Shown here: positions 1 through 9,550 of the stretch, one piece after another
Numbering within the stretch: position 1 is the stretch's first letter
Layout of the letters: every line of letters begins with the position of its first letter
Assembly (NCBI GenBank): GCA_023375785.1
Contig: SZWC01023086.1
Location: 18,308 to 41,128 of the forward strand
DNA: 22,821 nt
Origin: Penium margaritaceum
Lineage: Eukaryota; Streptophyta; Zygnematophyceae; Desmidiales; Peniaceae
Direction of reading: 5' to 3'
The notes under the pieces: model-generated
What the model was told of the DNA's origin: nothing
Seen by the model: only the letters and a program-made list of their open reading frames with translations
The model's database searches: none
Position numbers and translations under genes: made by a program

Positions 1-888
1 ACACTGGTCAGAAACACAGTGGTCAGAAACACAGTGGTCAGAAACACAGGGGTCAGAAACACAATGGTCAAAATGATAGTTGTCAGATTTCAGTGGTCAG
101 AAACACAGTGGTCAGAAAGACACCGGTCAGCAACACGGTGGTCAGAAACACGGTGGTCAGAAACACAGTGGTCAGAAACACAGTGGTCAGAAAGACACCG
201 GTCAGCAACACGGTGGTCAGAAACACGGTGGTCAGAAACACAGTGGTCAGAAACACAGTGGTCAGAAATGCACTGGTAAGAAACACATTGGTCAGAAACA
301 CTGTGGTCAGAAACACAGTGGCCAGAAACTCAATGGTCAGAAACACATCTCCCAGAAACACACTGGTCAGAAACACAGTGGTCAGAAACACAGTGGTTAG
401 AAACACACTGGTAAGAAACACAGTTGTCAGAAATACAGTGGTCATAAACACAGTTGTCGAAAACACAGTCATCGGAACACACTCCTCAGAAAGACACTGG
501 TCATAAATATAGTGGTCAAAAACACAATGGTAGGACACACAGTGGTCAGAAACACAGTGGTCAGAAACACGGTGGACAGAATCACAGTGGTCAGAAACAC
601 AGTGGTCAGAAACACAGTGATCATAAACACACTGGTCAGAAGCACACTGGTCAGAAACACACTGGTCAGAAACACACTGGCCAGAAACACAGTGGTCAGA
701 AACACAGTGGTCAGAAACACAATGGTCAGAACCACAGTGGTCAAGAACACAGTGGTCAGAACCACAGTGGTCAGAAACACACTGGTCAGAAACACAGTGG
801 TCAGAAACACACAAGTCGGGAACACAGTGGTCAGAAGTAGAGCGATCAGAAACACAGTGGTCAGACACACAGTGGTCAGAAACACAGT
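1..888 (+). repeat. Diverged 15-bp monomers
   Basis: This stretch holds about 59 non-identical 15-bp units without a strong higher-order period, apart from the 75-bp duplication listed separately. Two units are short: a 14-bp unit at 81-94 (TGTCAGATTTCAGT) and a 14-bp unit at 470-483, each moving the phase by one base. Units at 455-498 (containing TGTCGAAAA, CATCGGAAC and CCTCAGAAAG) are among the most degenerate in the window. No gene, promoter or RNA structure is visible. Confidence 0.9.
95..244 (+). repeat. 75-bp (5-unit) tandem duplication
   Basis: Two adjacent 75-bp copies occupy 95-169 and 170-244. The diagnostic order is a consensus unit, a GGTCAGAAAGACACC unit, a GGTCAGCAACACGGT unit, a GGTCAGAAACACGGT unit and a consensus unit, repeated once. 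The copies appear identical, so this is a recent local duplication. It begins directly after the 14-bp unit at 81-94. Confidence 0.93.
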
Positions 889-1068
889 GGTCAGAAACAC
901 AGTGGTCATAAACATAGTGGTCAGAAACACAGTGGTTAGAAACACTGCGGTCAGAAACCCACTGGTCAGAAACACAGTGGTCAAAAACACAATGGCCAGA
1001 AATACACTGGTCAGAAACACAGTGGTCAGAAACACACTGGTCTGGAATACAGTGGTCAGAAACACACT
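889..1068 (+). repeat. 180-bp block, copy 1 (partner at 1309-1488)
   Basis: This 12-unit block recurs 420 bp downstream at 1309-1488. It contains rare diagnostic units: GGTTAGAAACACTGC, then GGTCAGAAACCCACT, then GGCCAGAAATACACT, then GGTCTGGAATACAGT. The only difference I see between copies is GGTCATAAAC at 904 versus GGTCAGAAAC at 1324. The two copies bracket the 30-bp dimer array, so that array either expanded inside a duplicated segment or was created by the same event. A third partial copy of the TTAG/CTGCGG/ACCCACT run lies at about 1785-1830, just before the 90-bp HOR. Confidence 0.93.
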
Positions 1069-1308
1069 GGTCAGGAATACAGTGGTCAGAAACACACTGG
1101 TCAGGAATACAGTGGTCAGAAACACACTGGTCAGGAATACAGTGGTCAGAAACACACTGGTCAGGAATACAGTGGTCAGAAACACACTGGTCAGGAATAC
1201 AGTGGTCAGAAACACACTGGTCAGGAATACAGTGGTCAGAAACACACTGGTCAGGAATACAGTGGTCAGAAACACACTGGTCAGGAATACAGTGGTCAGA
1301 AACACACT
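1024..1308 (+). repeat. 30-bp dimer array, 9 copies
   Basis: Here the array alternates strictly between a GGTCAGGAATACAGT unit and a GGTCAGAAACACACT unit, giving a 30-bp period. The GGAATAC marker occurs at 1039 (as GGTCTGGAATAC, the founder-like variant) and then every 30 bp from 1069 to 1279, nine times in all. All later copies look identical. This is the simplest higher-order form in the window. Confidence 0.95.
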
Positions 1309-1488
1309 GGTCAGAAACACAGTGGTCAGAAACATAGTGGTCAGAAACACAGTGGTTAGAAACACTGCGGTCAGAAACCCACTGGTCAGAAACACAGTGG
1401 TCAAAAACACAATGGCCAGAAATACACTGGTCAGAAACACAGTGGTCAGAAACACACTGGTCTGGAATACAGTGGTCAGAAACACACT
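1309..1488 (+). repeat. 180-bp block, copy 2 (partner at 889-1068)
   Basis: This is the downstream copy of the 889-1068 block at an offset of 420 bp (28 units), with about one mismatch. It ends with a single GGTCTGGAATACAGT unit that was not amplified here, unlike in copy 1. Confidence 0.93.
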
Positions 1489-1698
1489 GGTCAGAAACAC
1501 ACTGGTCAGAAACACACTGGTCAGAAGCACAGTGGTTCGACACACAGTGGTCAGAAGCACAGTGGTCAGAAACCCAGTGGTCACAAACACAGTGGTCAGA
1601 AACACACTGGTCAGAAACACACTGGTCAGAAACACCCTGGTCACACACACTGTGGTCAGAAACACAGTGGTCAGTAACACAGTGGTCAGAAACACAGT
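1474..1698 (+). repeat. 225-bp block, copy 1 (partner at 2869-3093)
   Basis: Fifteen units here match 2869-3093 at an offset of 1395 bp (93 units) with only a few substitutions. Marker units are GGTCAGAAGCACAGT followed by GGTTCGACACACAGT, then a GGTCAGAAACCCAGT unit, an AACACCCTGGTCACACACAC run and a CAGTAACAC unit. The two copies flank the 90-bp HOR. The GAAGCAC/TTCGACACAC/AACCCAGT part is also the core of the 210-bp HOR further on, so this block probably supplied that HOR. Confidence 0.92.
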
Positions 1699-1818
1699 GG
1701 GCAGAAACACAATGGTCAGAACCACAGTGGTCATAAACACACTGGTCAGAAACACAGTGGTTAGACACACAGTGGTCAGAAACACAGTGGTTAGAAACAC
1801 TGCGGTCAGAAACCCACT

Positions 1819-2823
1819 GGTCAGAAACACAGTGGTCAGCAACACCGTGGTCAGAAACACTCTGGTAAAAAACACAGTGGTCAGAGACACAGTGGCCAGA
1901 AATACACTGGTCAGAAACACAGTGGTCAGCAACACCGTGGTCAGAAACACTCTGGTAAAAAACACAGTGGTCAGAGACACAGTGGCCAGAAATACACTGG
2001 TCAGAAACACAGTGGTCAGCAACACCGTGGTCAGAAACACTCTGGTAAAAAACACAGTGGTCAGAGACACAGTGGCCAGAAATACACTGGTCAGAAACAC
2101 AGTGGTCAGCAACACCGTGGTCAGAAACACTCTGGTAAAAAACACAGTGGTCAGAGACACAGTGGCCAGAAATACACTGGTCAGAAACACAGTGGTCAGC
2201 AACACCGTGGTCAGAAACACTCTGGTAAAAAACACAGTGGTCAGAGACACAGTGGCCAGAAATACACTGGTCAGAAACACAGTGGTCAGCAACACCGTGG
2301 TCAGAAACACTCTGGTAAAAAACACAGTGGTCAGAGACACAGTGGCCAGAAATACACTGGTCAGAAACACAGTGGTCAGCAACACCGTGGTCAGAAACAC
2401 TCTGGTAAAAAACACAGTGGTCAGAGACACAGTGGCCAGAAATACACTGGTCAGAAACACAGTGGTCAGCAACACCGTGGTCAGAAACACTCTGGTAAAA
2501 AACACAGTGGTCAGAGACACAGTGGCCAGAAATACACTGGTCAGAAACACAGTGGTCAGCAACACCGTGGTCAGAAACACTCTGGTAAAAAACACAGTGG
2601 TCAGAGACACAGTGGCCAGAAATACACTGGTCAGAAACACAGTGGTCAGCAACACCGTGGTCAGAAACACTCTGGTAAAAAACACAGTGGTCAGAGACAC
2701 AGTGGCCAGAAATACACTGGTCAGAAACACAGTGGTCAGCAACACCGTGGTCAGAAACACTCTGGTAAAAAACACAGTGGTCAGAGACACAGTGGCCAGA
2801 AATACACTGGTCAGAAACACAGT
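1819..2823 (+). repeat. 90-bp higher-order repeat, 11 copies
   Basis: A six-unit period of exactly 90 bp runs from 1834 to 2823, preceded by one matching unit at 1819. In order, the units carry GTCAGCAACACCGT, then ACTCT, then GGTAAAAAAC, then GGTCAGAGAC, then GGCCAGAAATAC, then a consensus unit. Copies start at 1834 and every 90 bp up to 2734, eleven in all, and look identical by eye. Because 90 is divisible by three, all five default-open frames stay open through the array. Each copy has one TGGCCA site and one CpG (ACCGT). A single closely related copy lies outside the array at 5268-5357. Confidence 0.96.
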
Positions 2824-2868
2824 GGTCAGACACACAGTGGTCAGAAACACAGTGGTCGGAAACACAGT

Positions 2869-3093
2869 GGTCAGAAACACACTGGTCAGAAACACACTGG
2901 TCAGAAACACACTGGTCAGAAGCACAGTGGTTCGACACACAGTGGTCAGAAACACAGTGGTCAGAAACCCAGTGGTCACAAACACAGTGGTCAGAAATAC
3001 ACTGGTCAGAAACACACTGGTCAGAAACACCCTGGTCACACACACTGTGGTCAGAAACACAGTGGTCAGTAACACAGTGGTCAGAAACACAGT
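2869..3093 (+). repeat. 225-bp block, copy 2 (partner at 1474-1698)
   Basis: This is the second copy of the 1474-1698 block. Differences include AACAC for AGCAC near 2950 and AATAC for AACAC near 2997. It lies between the 90-bp and 210-bp HORs. Confidence 0.91.
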
Positions 3094-3152
3094 GGTCAGA
3101 AACACATTGGTAAGAAACACAGTGGTAAGAAACATAGTGGTCAGAAACACAG

Positions 3153-4623
3153 GGTCATAAACACAGTGGTCAGAAACACACTGGTCAGAAAGACACTGGT
3201 CAGAAAGACACTGGTCAGAAGCACAGTGGTTCGACACACAGTGGTCAGAAACACAGTGGTCAGAAACCCAGTGGTCAGAAACACAGTGGTCAGAAATACA
3301 CTGGTCAGAAACACACTGGTCAGAAACACCGTGGTCAGAAACACAGTGGTCAGAAACACAGTGATCATAAACACAGTGGTCAGAAACACACTGGTCAGAA
3401 AGACACTGGTCAGAAAGACACTGGTCAGAAGCACAGTGGTTCGACACACAGTGGTCAGAAACACAGTGGTCAGAAACCCAGTGGTCAGAAACACAGTGGT
3501 CAGAAATACACTGGTCAGAAACACACTGGTCAGAAACACCGTGGTCAGAAACACAGTGGTCAGAAACACAGTGATCATAAACACAGTGGTCAGAAACACA
3601 CTGGTCAGAAAGACACTGGTCAGAAAGACACTGGTCAGAAGCACAGTGGTTCGACACACAGTGGTCAGAAACACAGTGGTCAGAAACCCAGTGGTCAGAA
3701 ACACAGTGGTCAGAAATACACTGGTCAGAAACACACTGGTCAGAAACACCGTGGTCAGAAACACAGTGGTCAGAAACACAGTGATCATAAACACAGTGGT
3801 CAGAAACACACTGGTCAGAAAGACACTGGTCAGAAAGACACTGGTCAGAAGCACAGTGGTTCGACACACAGTGGTCAGAAACACAGTGGTCAGAAACCCA
3901 GTGGTCAGAAACACAGTGGTCAGAAATACACTGGTCAGAAACACACTGGTCAGAAACACCGTGGTCAGAAACACAGTGGTCAGAAACACAGTGATCATAA
4001 ACACAGTGGTCAGAAACACACTGGTCAGAAAGACACTGGTCAGAAAGACACTGGTCAGAAGCACAGTGGTTCGACACACAGTGGTCAGAAACACAGTGGT
4101 CAGAAACCCAGTGGTCAGAAACACAGTGGTCAGAAATACACTGGTCAGAAACACACTGGTCAGAAACACCGTGGTCAGAAACACAGTGGTCAGAAACACA
4201 GTGATCATAAACACAGTGGTCAGAAACACACTGGTCAGAAAGACACTGGTCAGAAAGACACTGGTCAGAAGCACAGTGGTTCGACACACAGTGGTCAGAA
4301 ACACAGTGGTCAGAAACCCAGTGGTCAGAAACACAGTGGTCAGAAATACACTGGTCAGAAACACACTGGTCAGAAACACCGTGGTCAGAAACACAGTGGT
4401 CAGAAACACAGTGATCATAAACACAGTGGTCAGAAACACACTGGTCAGAAAGACACTGGTCAGAAAGACACTGGTCAGAAGCACAGTGGTTCGACACACA
4501 GTGGTCAGAAACACAGTGGTCAGAAACCCAGTGGTCAGAAACACAGTGGTCAGAAATACACTGGTCAGAAACACACTGGTCAGAAACACCGTGGTCAGAA
4601 ACACAGTGGTCAGAAACACAGTG
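3153..4623 (+). repeat. 210-bp higher-order repeat, 7 copies
   Basis: A 14-unit period of exactly 210 bp. The marker run is two GGTCAGAAAGACACT units, a GAAGCACAGT unit and a GGTTCGACACAC unit, beginning at 3183 and recurring at 3393, 3603, 3813, 4023, 4233 and 4443. The last copy stops after 12 of its 14 units, but the two missing units (a CATAAACAC unit and a CACACT unit) are present upstream at 3153-3182. The whole is thus almost exactly seven copies, circularly permuted. The left edge coincides with a 14-bp unit at 3139-3152 (ACAGGGTCAT, one T missing). Each copy contains one TGATCA site. Confidence 0.96.
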
Positions 4624-4812
4624 GTCAGAAACCCAGTGGTCACAAACACAGTGGTCAAAAACACAGTGGTCATCAACACAGTGGTCAAAAACACCTTGGT
4701 CAGACACACTGTGGTCATAACCACAGTGGTCAGAAACACAATGGTCGGAAACACACTGTTCAGAAACACACTGGTCAGAAATACAGTGGTCATAAACACA
4801 GTGGTCAGAAAC
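4621..4812 (+). repeat. About 190-bp block, copy 1 (partner at 5581-5772)
   Basis: This block recurs at an offset of 960 bp (64 units). From about 4700 to 4812 the copies look identical, including the ACACTGTGGTCATAACCAC run, GGTCGGAAAC and a GTTCAGAAAC unit. About eight differences cluster at 4654-4692. The block begins at the right edge of the 210-bp HOR. Confidence 0.9.
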
Positions 4813-4877
4813 ACAGTGGTCAAGAACACACTGGTCACAAACACACCGGTCAGAAACACATCCGTCATAAACACAGT

Positions 4878-5057
4878 GGTCAGAAATACAGTGGTCAGGA
4901 ACATAATGGTCAGAAACACACTGGTCAGAAACTCAGTGGTCATAAACACACTGGTCAGAAGCACAATGGTCAGAAATATAGCGGTCAGAAACACAGTGGT
5001 CAGAAATACAGTGGTCAGGAACACAATGGTCAGAAACACACTGGTCAGAAACTCACT
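4878..5057 (+). repeat. Partial 120-bp (8-unit) duplication
   Basis: Four units at 4878-4937 (marker GGTCAGGAACATAAT, then a CACACT unit, then GAAACTCAGT) recur at 4998-5057 with two or three substitutions, giving an offset of 120 bp. The intervening units at 4938-4997 are not repeated, so this is an older or eroded duplication. Confidence 0.75.
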
Positions 5058-5267
5058 GGTCAGAAACACAGTGGTCAGAAACACAATGCTCAGAACCACA
5101 GTGGTCAGAAACGCAGTGGTCCGAAACACACTGGTCAGACACACAGTGATCACAAACACAATGGTCAGAGACACATAGGTCAGAAACACACTGGTCAGAA
5201 ACACAGTGGTAATAAACACATCGGTCAGAAACACAGTGGCTAGAAACTCACTTCTCACAAAAACACT

Positions 5268-5357
5268 GGTCAGAAACACAGTGGTCAGCAACACCGTGGT
5301 CAGAAACACTCTGGTCAAAAACACAGTGGTCAGAGACACAGTGGCCAGAAATACACT
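5268..5357 (+). repeat. Dispersed single copy of the 90-bp HOR unit
   Basis: Units 5268-5357 have the same order of markers as the 90-bp HOR at 1834-2823: consensus, CAGCAACACCGT, ACTCT, GGTCAAAAAC, CAGAGAC, GGCCAGAAATAC. The one clear difference is GGTCAAAAAC where the amplified copies have GGTAAAAAAC. It is 2.4 kb from the array. It is either the unamplified founder or a copy transferred out of the array; the GGTCA form, closer to the 15-bp consensus, favours founder-like status. Confidence 0.85.
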
Positions 5358-5537
5358 GGTCACAAACACAGTGGTCAGAAACACGGTGGTCAGAAACACG
5401 GTGTTCAGAAACACATTGGTCAGAAACACAGTGGTCAGAGACACAGTGGCCAGAAATACACTGGTCACAAACACAGTGGTCAGAAACACGGTGGTCAGAA
5501 ACACGGTGTTCAGAAACACATTGGTCAGAAACACAGT
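5328..5537 (+). repeat. 105-bp (7-unit) tandem duplication
   Basis: Two adjacent copies lie at 5328-5432 and 5433-5537. Marker units are GGTCAGAGACACAGT, GGCCAGAAATACACT, GGTCACAAACACAGT, two CACGGT units, and GTTCAGAAACACATT. The copies look identical. The duplication begins inside the stray 90-bp unit. Confidence 0.94.
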
Positions 5538-5580
5538 AGTCAGAAGCAAAGTGGTCAGACACACAGTGGTCAGAAACACA

Positions 5581-5772
5581 GTGGTCAGAAACCCAGTGGT
5601 CACAAACACAGTGGACAGAAATACAGTGGTCAGAAACACAGTGGTCACAAACATCCTGGTCAGACACACTGTGGTCATAACCACAGTGGTCAGAAACACA
5701 ATGGTCGGAAACACACTGTTCAGAAACACACTGGTCAGAAATACAGTGGTCATAAACACAGTGGTCAGAAAC
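5581..5772 (+). repeat. About 190-bp block, copy 2 (partner at 4621-4812)
   Basis: This is the second copy of the 4621-4812 block at +960 bp. It differs mainly in its first third, for example GGACAGAAATAC and ACATCCTGG here. Confidence 0.9.
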
Positions 5773-6585
5773 ACAGTGGTCAGAAACACACTGGTCAGAA
5801 ACGCAGTGGTCAGAAAAATAGTGGTCATAAACACAGTGGTCAGAAACACAGTCGTCAGGAACACAGTCGTCAGAGACACACTAGTCAGGAACACAGTCGT
5901 CAAGAACAGAGTCGTCAGAAACACACTGGTTAGAAACACACTGGTCAGAAACACAGTGGTTAGAAACACACTCGCCAGAACCACGGTGGTCAGGAACACA
6001 GTGGTTGGAAACACAGTGGTCAGAAACACAGTGGTCATAAACACAATGGTAAAAAACATAGTGGTCAGAAACACACGGGTCAAAGACACACTGGCCAGAA
6101 CAACAGTGGTCAGAAACACAGTGGTCAGAAATACAGTGGTCAAAACACAGTGGTCAGAATCACAGTGGCCAGAAACACAACGGACAAAACACATTGGTCG
6201 AAAACACAGTGGCAAGAAACACACTGGTCAGAAACAAACTAATCAGAAACACAGCTGCCGGAAATACATCGGTTAGAAACGCAGTGGTCAGAAACACAGT
6301 GGTCAGGAATACAGTGGTCAGAAACACAGTGGTCAAAAACACAGTGGTCAGAAACATAGTGTTCAGAAACACAGTGGTCATAAACACACTGGTCAGAAAC
6401 ACACTGGTCAGAAACACACAGGTCAGAAACACAGTGGTCGGAAACACAATGGTCAGAAACTCAGTGGTCCAAAACAGAGTGGTCAGAAACACAGTGGTCA
6501 GAAACACAGTGGTCAGAAACACAGTGGTCAGAAACACTCTTCTCAGAAAAACACTGGTCAGAAACACAATGGCCAGAAACACGGT
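5773..6585 (+). repeat. Diverged 15-bp monomers with two 14-bp units
   Basis: No higher-order period is visible. A cluster with CGTCAG in place of GGTCAG lies at about 5850-5925, where several neighbouring units read AGTCGTCAG; this may be a small local spread of one variant. Two 14-bp units lie close together at 6138-6151 and 6182-6195 and shift the phase twice within 60 bp. Nothing gene-like is present. Confidence 0.88.
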
Positions 6586-6795
6586 GGTCAGAAACACAGT
6601 GGTCAGACACACAGTGGTCAGAAACACACTGGTCAGAAACACATTGGTCAGAAACACAGTGGTAAGAAACACACTGGTAAAAAACACAGTGGTCAGAAAC
6701 ACAGTGGTCAGACACACAGTGGTCAGAAACACACTGGTCAGAAACACATTGGTCAGAAACACAGTGGTAAGAAACACACTGGTAAAAAACACAGT
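6586..6795 (+). repeat. 105-bp (7-unit) tandem duplication
   Basis: The copies at 6586-6690 and 6691-6795 look identical. The unit order is consensus, GGTCAGACACACAGT, CACACT, CACATT, consensus, GGTAAGAAACACACT, GGTAAAAAACACAGT. The sequence diverges at 6796, where AAAGACACT replaces the expected next unit. Confidence 0.95.
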
Positions 6796-8189
6796 GGTCA
6801 GAAAGACACTGGTCAGAAACATGGTGGTCCGAAACACGGTGGTCAGGAACAAAGTGGTCAGAAACACAGTGGTCAGAAACACACTTGTCAGAAACACACT
6901 GGTCAGAAACACTGTGGTCAGAAACACAGTGGTCAGAAACACAGTGGTCAGAACACAGTGGTCAGAAACACATTGGTCAGAAACAAACTGGTCAGAAACA
7001 CACTGATTTGAAACACATTGGTCAGAAACACAGTGGTCAGAAACACAGTGGCCAGAAAGATACTAGTTGGAAACACAGTTGTCAGAAACACAGTGGCCAG
7101 AAACACACTGGTCAGAAACACAATGGTCATAAATACACTGGTCAGAAACACAGTGGTCTGACACGCATTGGTCAGAAACACACTGGTCAGAAACACGGTG
7201 GTAAGAAACTAACAGGTCAGAAACACAATGGTCAGAAATACAGTGGTCAAAAACACAGTTGTCAGAAACACAGTGGTCAGAAAGACACTGGTCAGAAACA
7301 CATGGATCAGAAACACAGTGGTCAGAAACACACTGGTCATAAACACACTGGTCAGAAACAGAGTGGTCAGAAACATAGCGGTCAGACACACAGAGGTTAG
7401 AAACACACTGGTCAGAAACACACTGGTCAGAAACACAGTGGTCATATACACAGTGGTCAGAAACACACTGGTCAGAAACACAGTGGTCAGGAACACAGTG
7501 GTCAAAAACACACTGGTCAGAAACACAGTGGTCAGAAACTAACTGGTCAAAAACACACTTGTCAGAAACACAGTGGTCAGAAATACACTGGTCAGAAACA
7601 CACTAGTCAGAAATATGGTGGTCAGAAACACACTGGTCAGAAACACAGTGGTCAGGAACACAGTGGTCAGAAACACAGTGGTCAGAAACACACTGGTCAG
7701 AAACACAGTGGTCAGGAACACAGTGGACAGAAACACAGTGGTCAGAAACACACTGGTCATAGACACAGTGGTAAAGAACACACTGGTCATCAATACACTG
7801 GTCAGAAACACACTTGTCAGAACCACAGTGGTCAGAAACACAATGGTCAGAAACACATTGGTCAGAAACACATTGGTCATAAACACACTGGTCAGGAACA
7901 CAGTGGTCAGAAACACATTGGTCAGAAACACATTGGTTATAAACACATTGGTCAGAAACACAGTGGTCAGAAACACAGTGGACCGAAACACGGTGGTCAG
8001 ACCCACTGTGGTCAGAAACACAGTAGTCAGAAACACGCTGGTCAGAAAATTACTGGTCTATCACACAGTGGTCAGAAACACACCGGTCAGAAACACACTG
8101 GTCAGAAATACAGTGGTCAAAAACACACTGGTCATAAACACACTGGTCAGAAATACACTGGTCAGAAATACAAAGGTCGGAAACATTGT
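6796..8189 (+). repeat. Diverged 15-bp monomers
   Basis: About 93 units without a long higher-order period. One 14-bp unit lies at 6946-6959 (a GGTCAGAACAC type, one A missing). A 60-bp duplication is listed separately. CATAAAC and CACACT units are frequent. No gene or other feature class is seen. Confidence 0.88.
7620..7739 (+). repeat. 60-bp (4-unit) tandem duplication
   Basis: The unit order CACACT, CAGT, GGTCAGGAACACAGT, consensus occurs at 7620-7679 and again at 7680-7739. One difference is GGACAG at 7725. Confidence 0.8.
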
Positions 8190-8459
8190 GGTCAGAAACA
8201 CCGCGGTCAGAAACATAGTGTTCAGAAACACGGTGGTCAGAAACACAGTGGTCAGAAACACAGTGGTTAGAAACACACTGGTGAGACACACACTGGTCAA
8301 ACACACTGTGTTCTGACACACAGTGGTCAGAAACACCGCGGTCAGAAACATAGTGTTCAGAAACACGGTGGTCAGAAACACAGTGGTCAGAAACACAGTG
8401 GTTAGAAACACACTGGTGAGACACACACTGGTCAAACACACTGTGTTCTGACACACAGT
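8190..8459 (+). repeat. 135-bp (9-unit) tandem duplication
   Basis: Two adjacent copies at 8190-8324 and 8325-8459 look identical. Markers are GGTCAGAAACACCGC, a CATAGT unit, GTTCAGAAACACGGT, GGTTAGAAAC, GGTGAGACACACACT, GGTCAAACACACTGT and GTTCTGACACACAGT. The second copy ends exactly where a 13-bp unit (8460-8472) breaks the 15-bp phase. Confidence 0.95.
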
Positions 8460-8845
8460 GGTCAGAAGCACTGGCCAGAACCTCACTGATCAGAAACAAA
8501 GTGGTTAGAAACAAAGTGGTCAGAAACACAATGGTCAGAAACACACTTGTCAGAAACACACTGGTCAGAAACACACTGGTCAGACACACCGTGGTCAGAA
8601 ACACACTGGTCAGAAACACACTGGTCAGAAACACACTGGTCTGAACCACACTGGTCAGAAACACACTGGTCAGAAACACACTGTTCAGAAACACAGTGGT
8701 CAGAAGAACTGGTCAGAAACACACTGGTCATAAACACTCTCGTCTGTGACACAGTGGTCAGAAACATTGTGGTCAGAAACACACTGGTCAGAAACACACT
8801 GGTCAGAAACACACTGGTCAGAAACACACTAGCTAGAAAGACATT
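8460..8845 (+). repeat. Diverged monomers with two 13-bp units
   Basis: This stretch is bounded by a 13-bp unit at 8460-8472 (GGTCAGAAGCACT) and contains another at 8698-8710 (GGTCAGAAGAACT). Both lack two bases and resemble each other. Between them lies a run rich in CACACT-type units (about 8540-8690). A degenerate unit at 8741 reads CGTCTGTGACAC. Nothing gene-like is present. Confidence 0.88.
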
Positions 8846-9055
8846 GGTCAGAAACACACTGGTCAGAAACACGCTGGTCAAAAACACACTAGTCAGAAAG
8901 ACACTGGTCAGAAACATAGTGGTCAGAAACACTGTGGTCAAAACCACAGTGGTCAGAAACACACTGGTCAGAAACACGCTGGTCAAAAACACACTAGTCA
9001 GAAAGACACTGGTCAGAAACATAGTGGTCAGAAACACTGTGGTCAAAACCACAGT
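8846..9055 (+). repeat. 105-bp (7-unit) tandem duplication
   Basis: The copies at 8846-8950 and 8951-9055 look identical. Markers are CACGCT, GGTCAAAAAC, AGTCAGAAAGACACT, CATAGT, CACTGT and GGTCAAAACCACAGT. The AGTCAGAAAGACACT and CACGCT/GGTCAAAAAC units also occur in the 119-bp HOR at 18-22 kb, so this block and that HOR may share ancestry. Confidence 0.94.
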
Positions 9056-9370
9056 GGTCAGAAACACAGTGGTAAGAAGCACAGTGGTTAGAAACACACT
9101 GGTCAGAAAAACACTGGTCATAAGCACAGTGGTCACAAACACATTGGTCAGACACACAGTGGCAAAAAACGCAGTGGTCAGACACAGTGTGGTGTGAAAC
9201 ACAGTGGTCAGAAACACACTAGTCACAAACACCGTGATCGGCAACATTGTGGTCAGAAACACATTGGTCAGAATCACAGTGGTCAGAAACACACTGGTCA
9301 TAAGCATATTGGTCAGAAACACAGTGGTCAGAAACACACTGGTCATAAACATACTGGTCATAACTACACA
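9056..9370 (+). repeat. Diverged 15-bp monomers
   Basis: About 21 units in constant 15-bp phase with no higher-order period. Local variants include GGCAAAAAAC, GGTGTGAAAC and a GATCGGCAAC unit near 9236. No gene-like feature is seen. Confidence 0.85.
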
Positions 9371-9550
9371 GGTCAGAAACACATTTGCCAGAAACACATT
9401 GGTCATGAAAACATTGGTCACAAACACATAGGTCAGGAATACAGTGGTCAGAAACACAGTGGTCAGAAACACATTTGCCAGAAACACATTGGTCATGAAA
9501 ACATTGGTCACAAACACATAGGTCAGGAATACAGTGGTCAGAAACACAGT
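9371..9550 (+). repeat. 90-bp (6-unit) tandem duplication, unrelated order to the 90-bp HOR
   Basis: The copies at 9371-9460 and 9461-9550 carry the order CACATT, TGCCAGAAAC, GGTCATGAAAACATT, GGTCACAAACACATA, GGTCAGGAATACAGT, consensus. They look identical. The units differ from those of the 1834-2823 HOR, so the shared length arose independently. Confidence 0.94.

Noticed and set aside
454..840. HTGQKHSGQKH peptides resembling the HTGEKP linker of C2H2 zinc-finger proteins
   Set aside because: No paired cysteines at zinc-finger spacing occur in that frame and the peptide is the direct translation of the 15-mer. The resemblance is a coincidence of a short motif.
469..4707. A 1412-codon open reading frame on the - strand, and others of 600-1150 codons on both strands
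   Set aside because: The 15-bp consensus has no stop in three + frames and two - frames, so five of six frames stay open automatically. The translations are low-complexity pentapeptides (VFLTT, SDHCV, VVRNT, GQKHS, WSETQ) in overlapping frames on both strands; they end wherever a chance stop or a 13/14-bp unit falls. No domain or codon-level conservation is visible.
5208..5220. AATAAA polyadenylation-like hexamer in GGTAATAAACACA
   Set aside because: It is a single-unit variant of GGTCATAAAC with no transcription unit upstream, so chance is sufficient.
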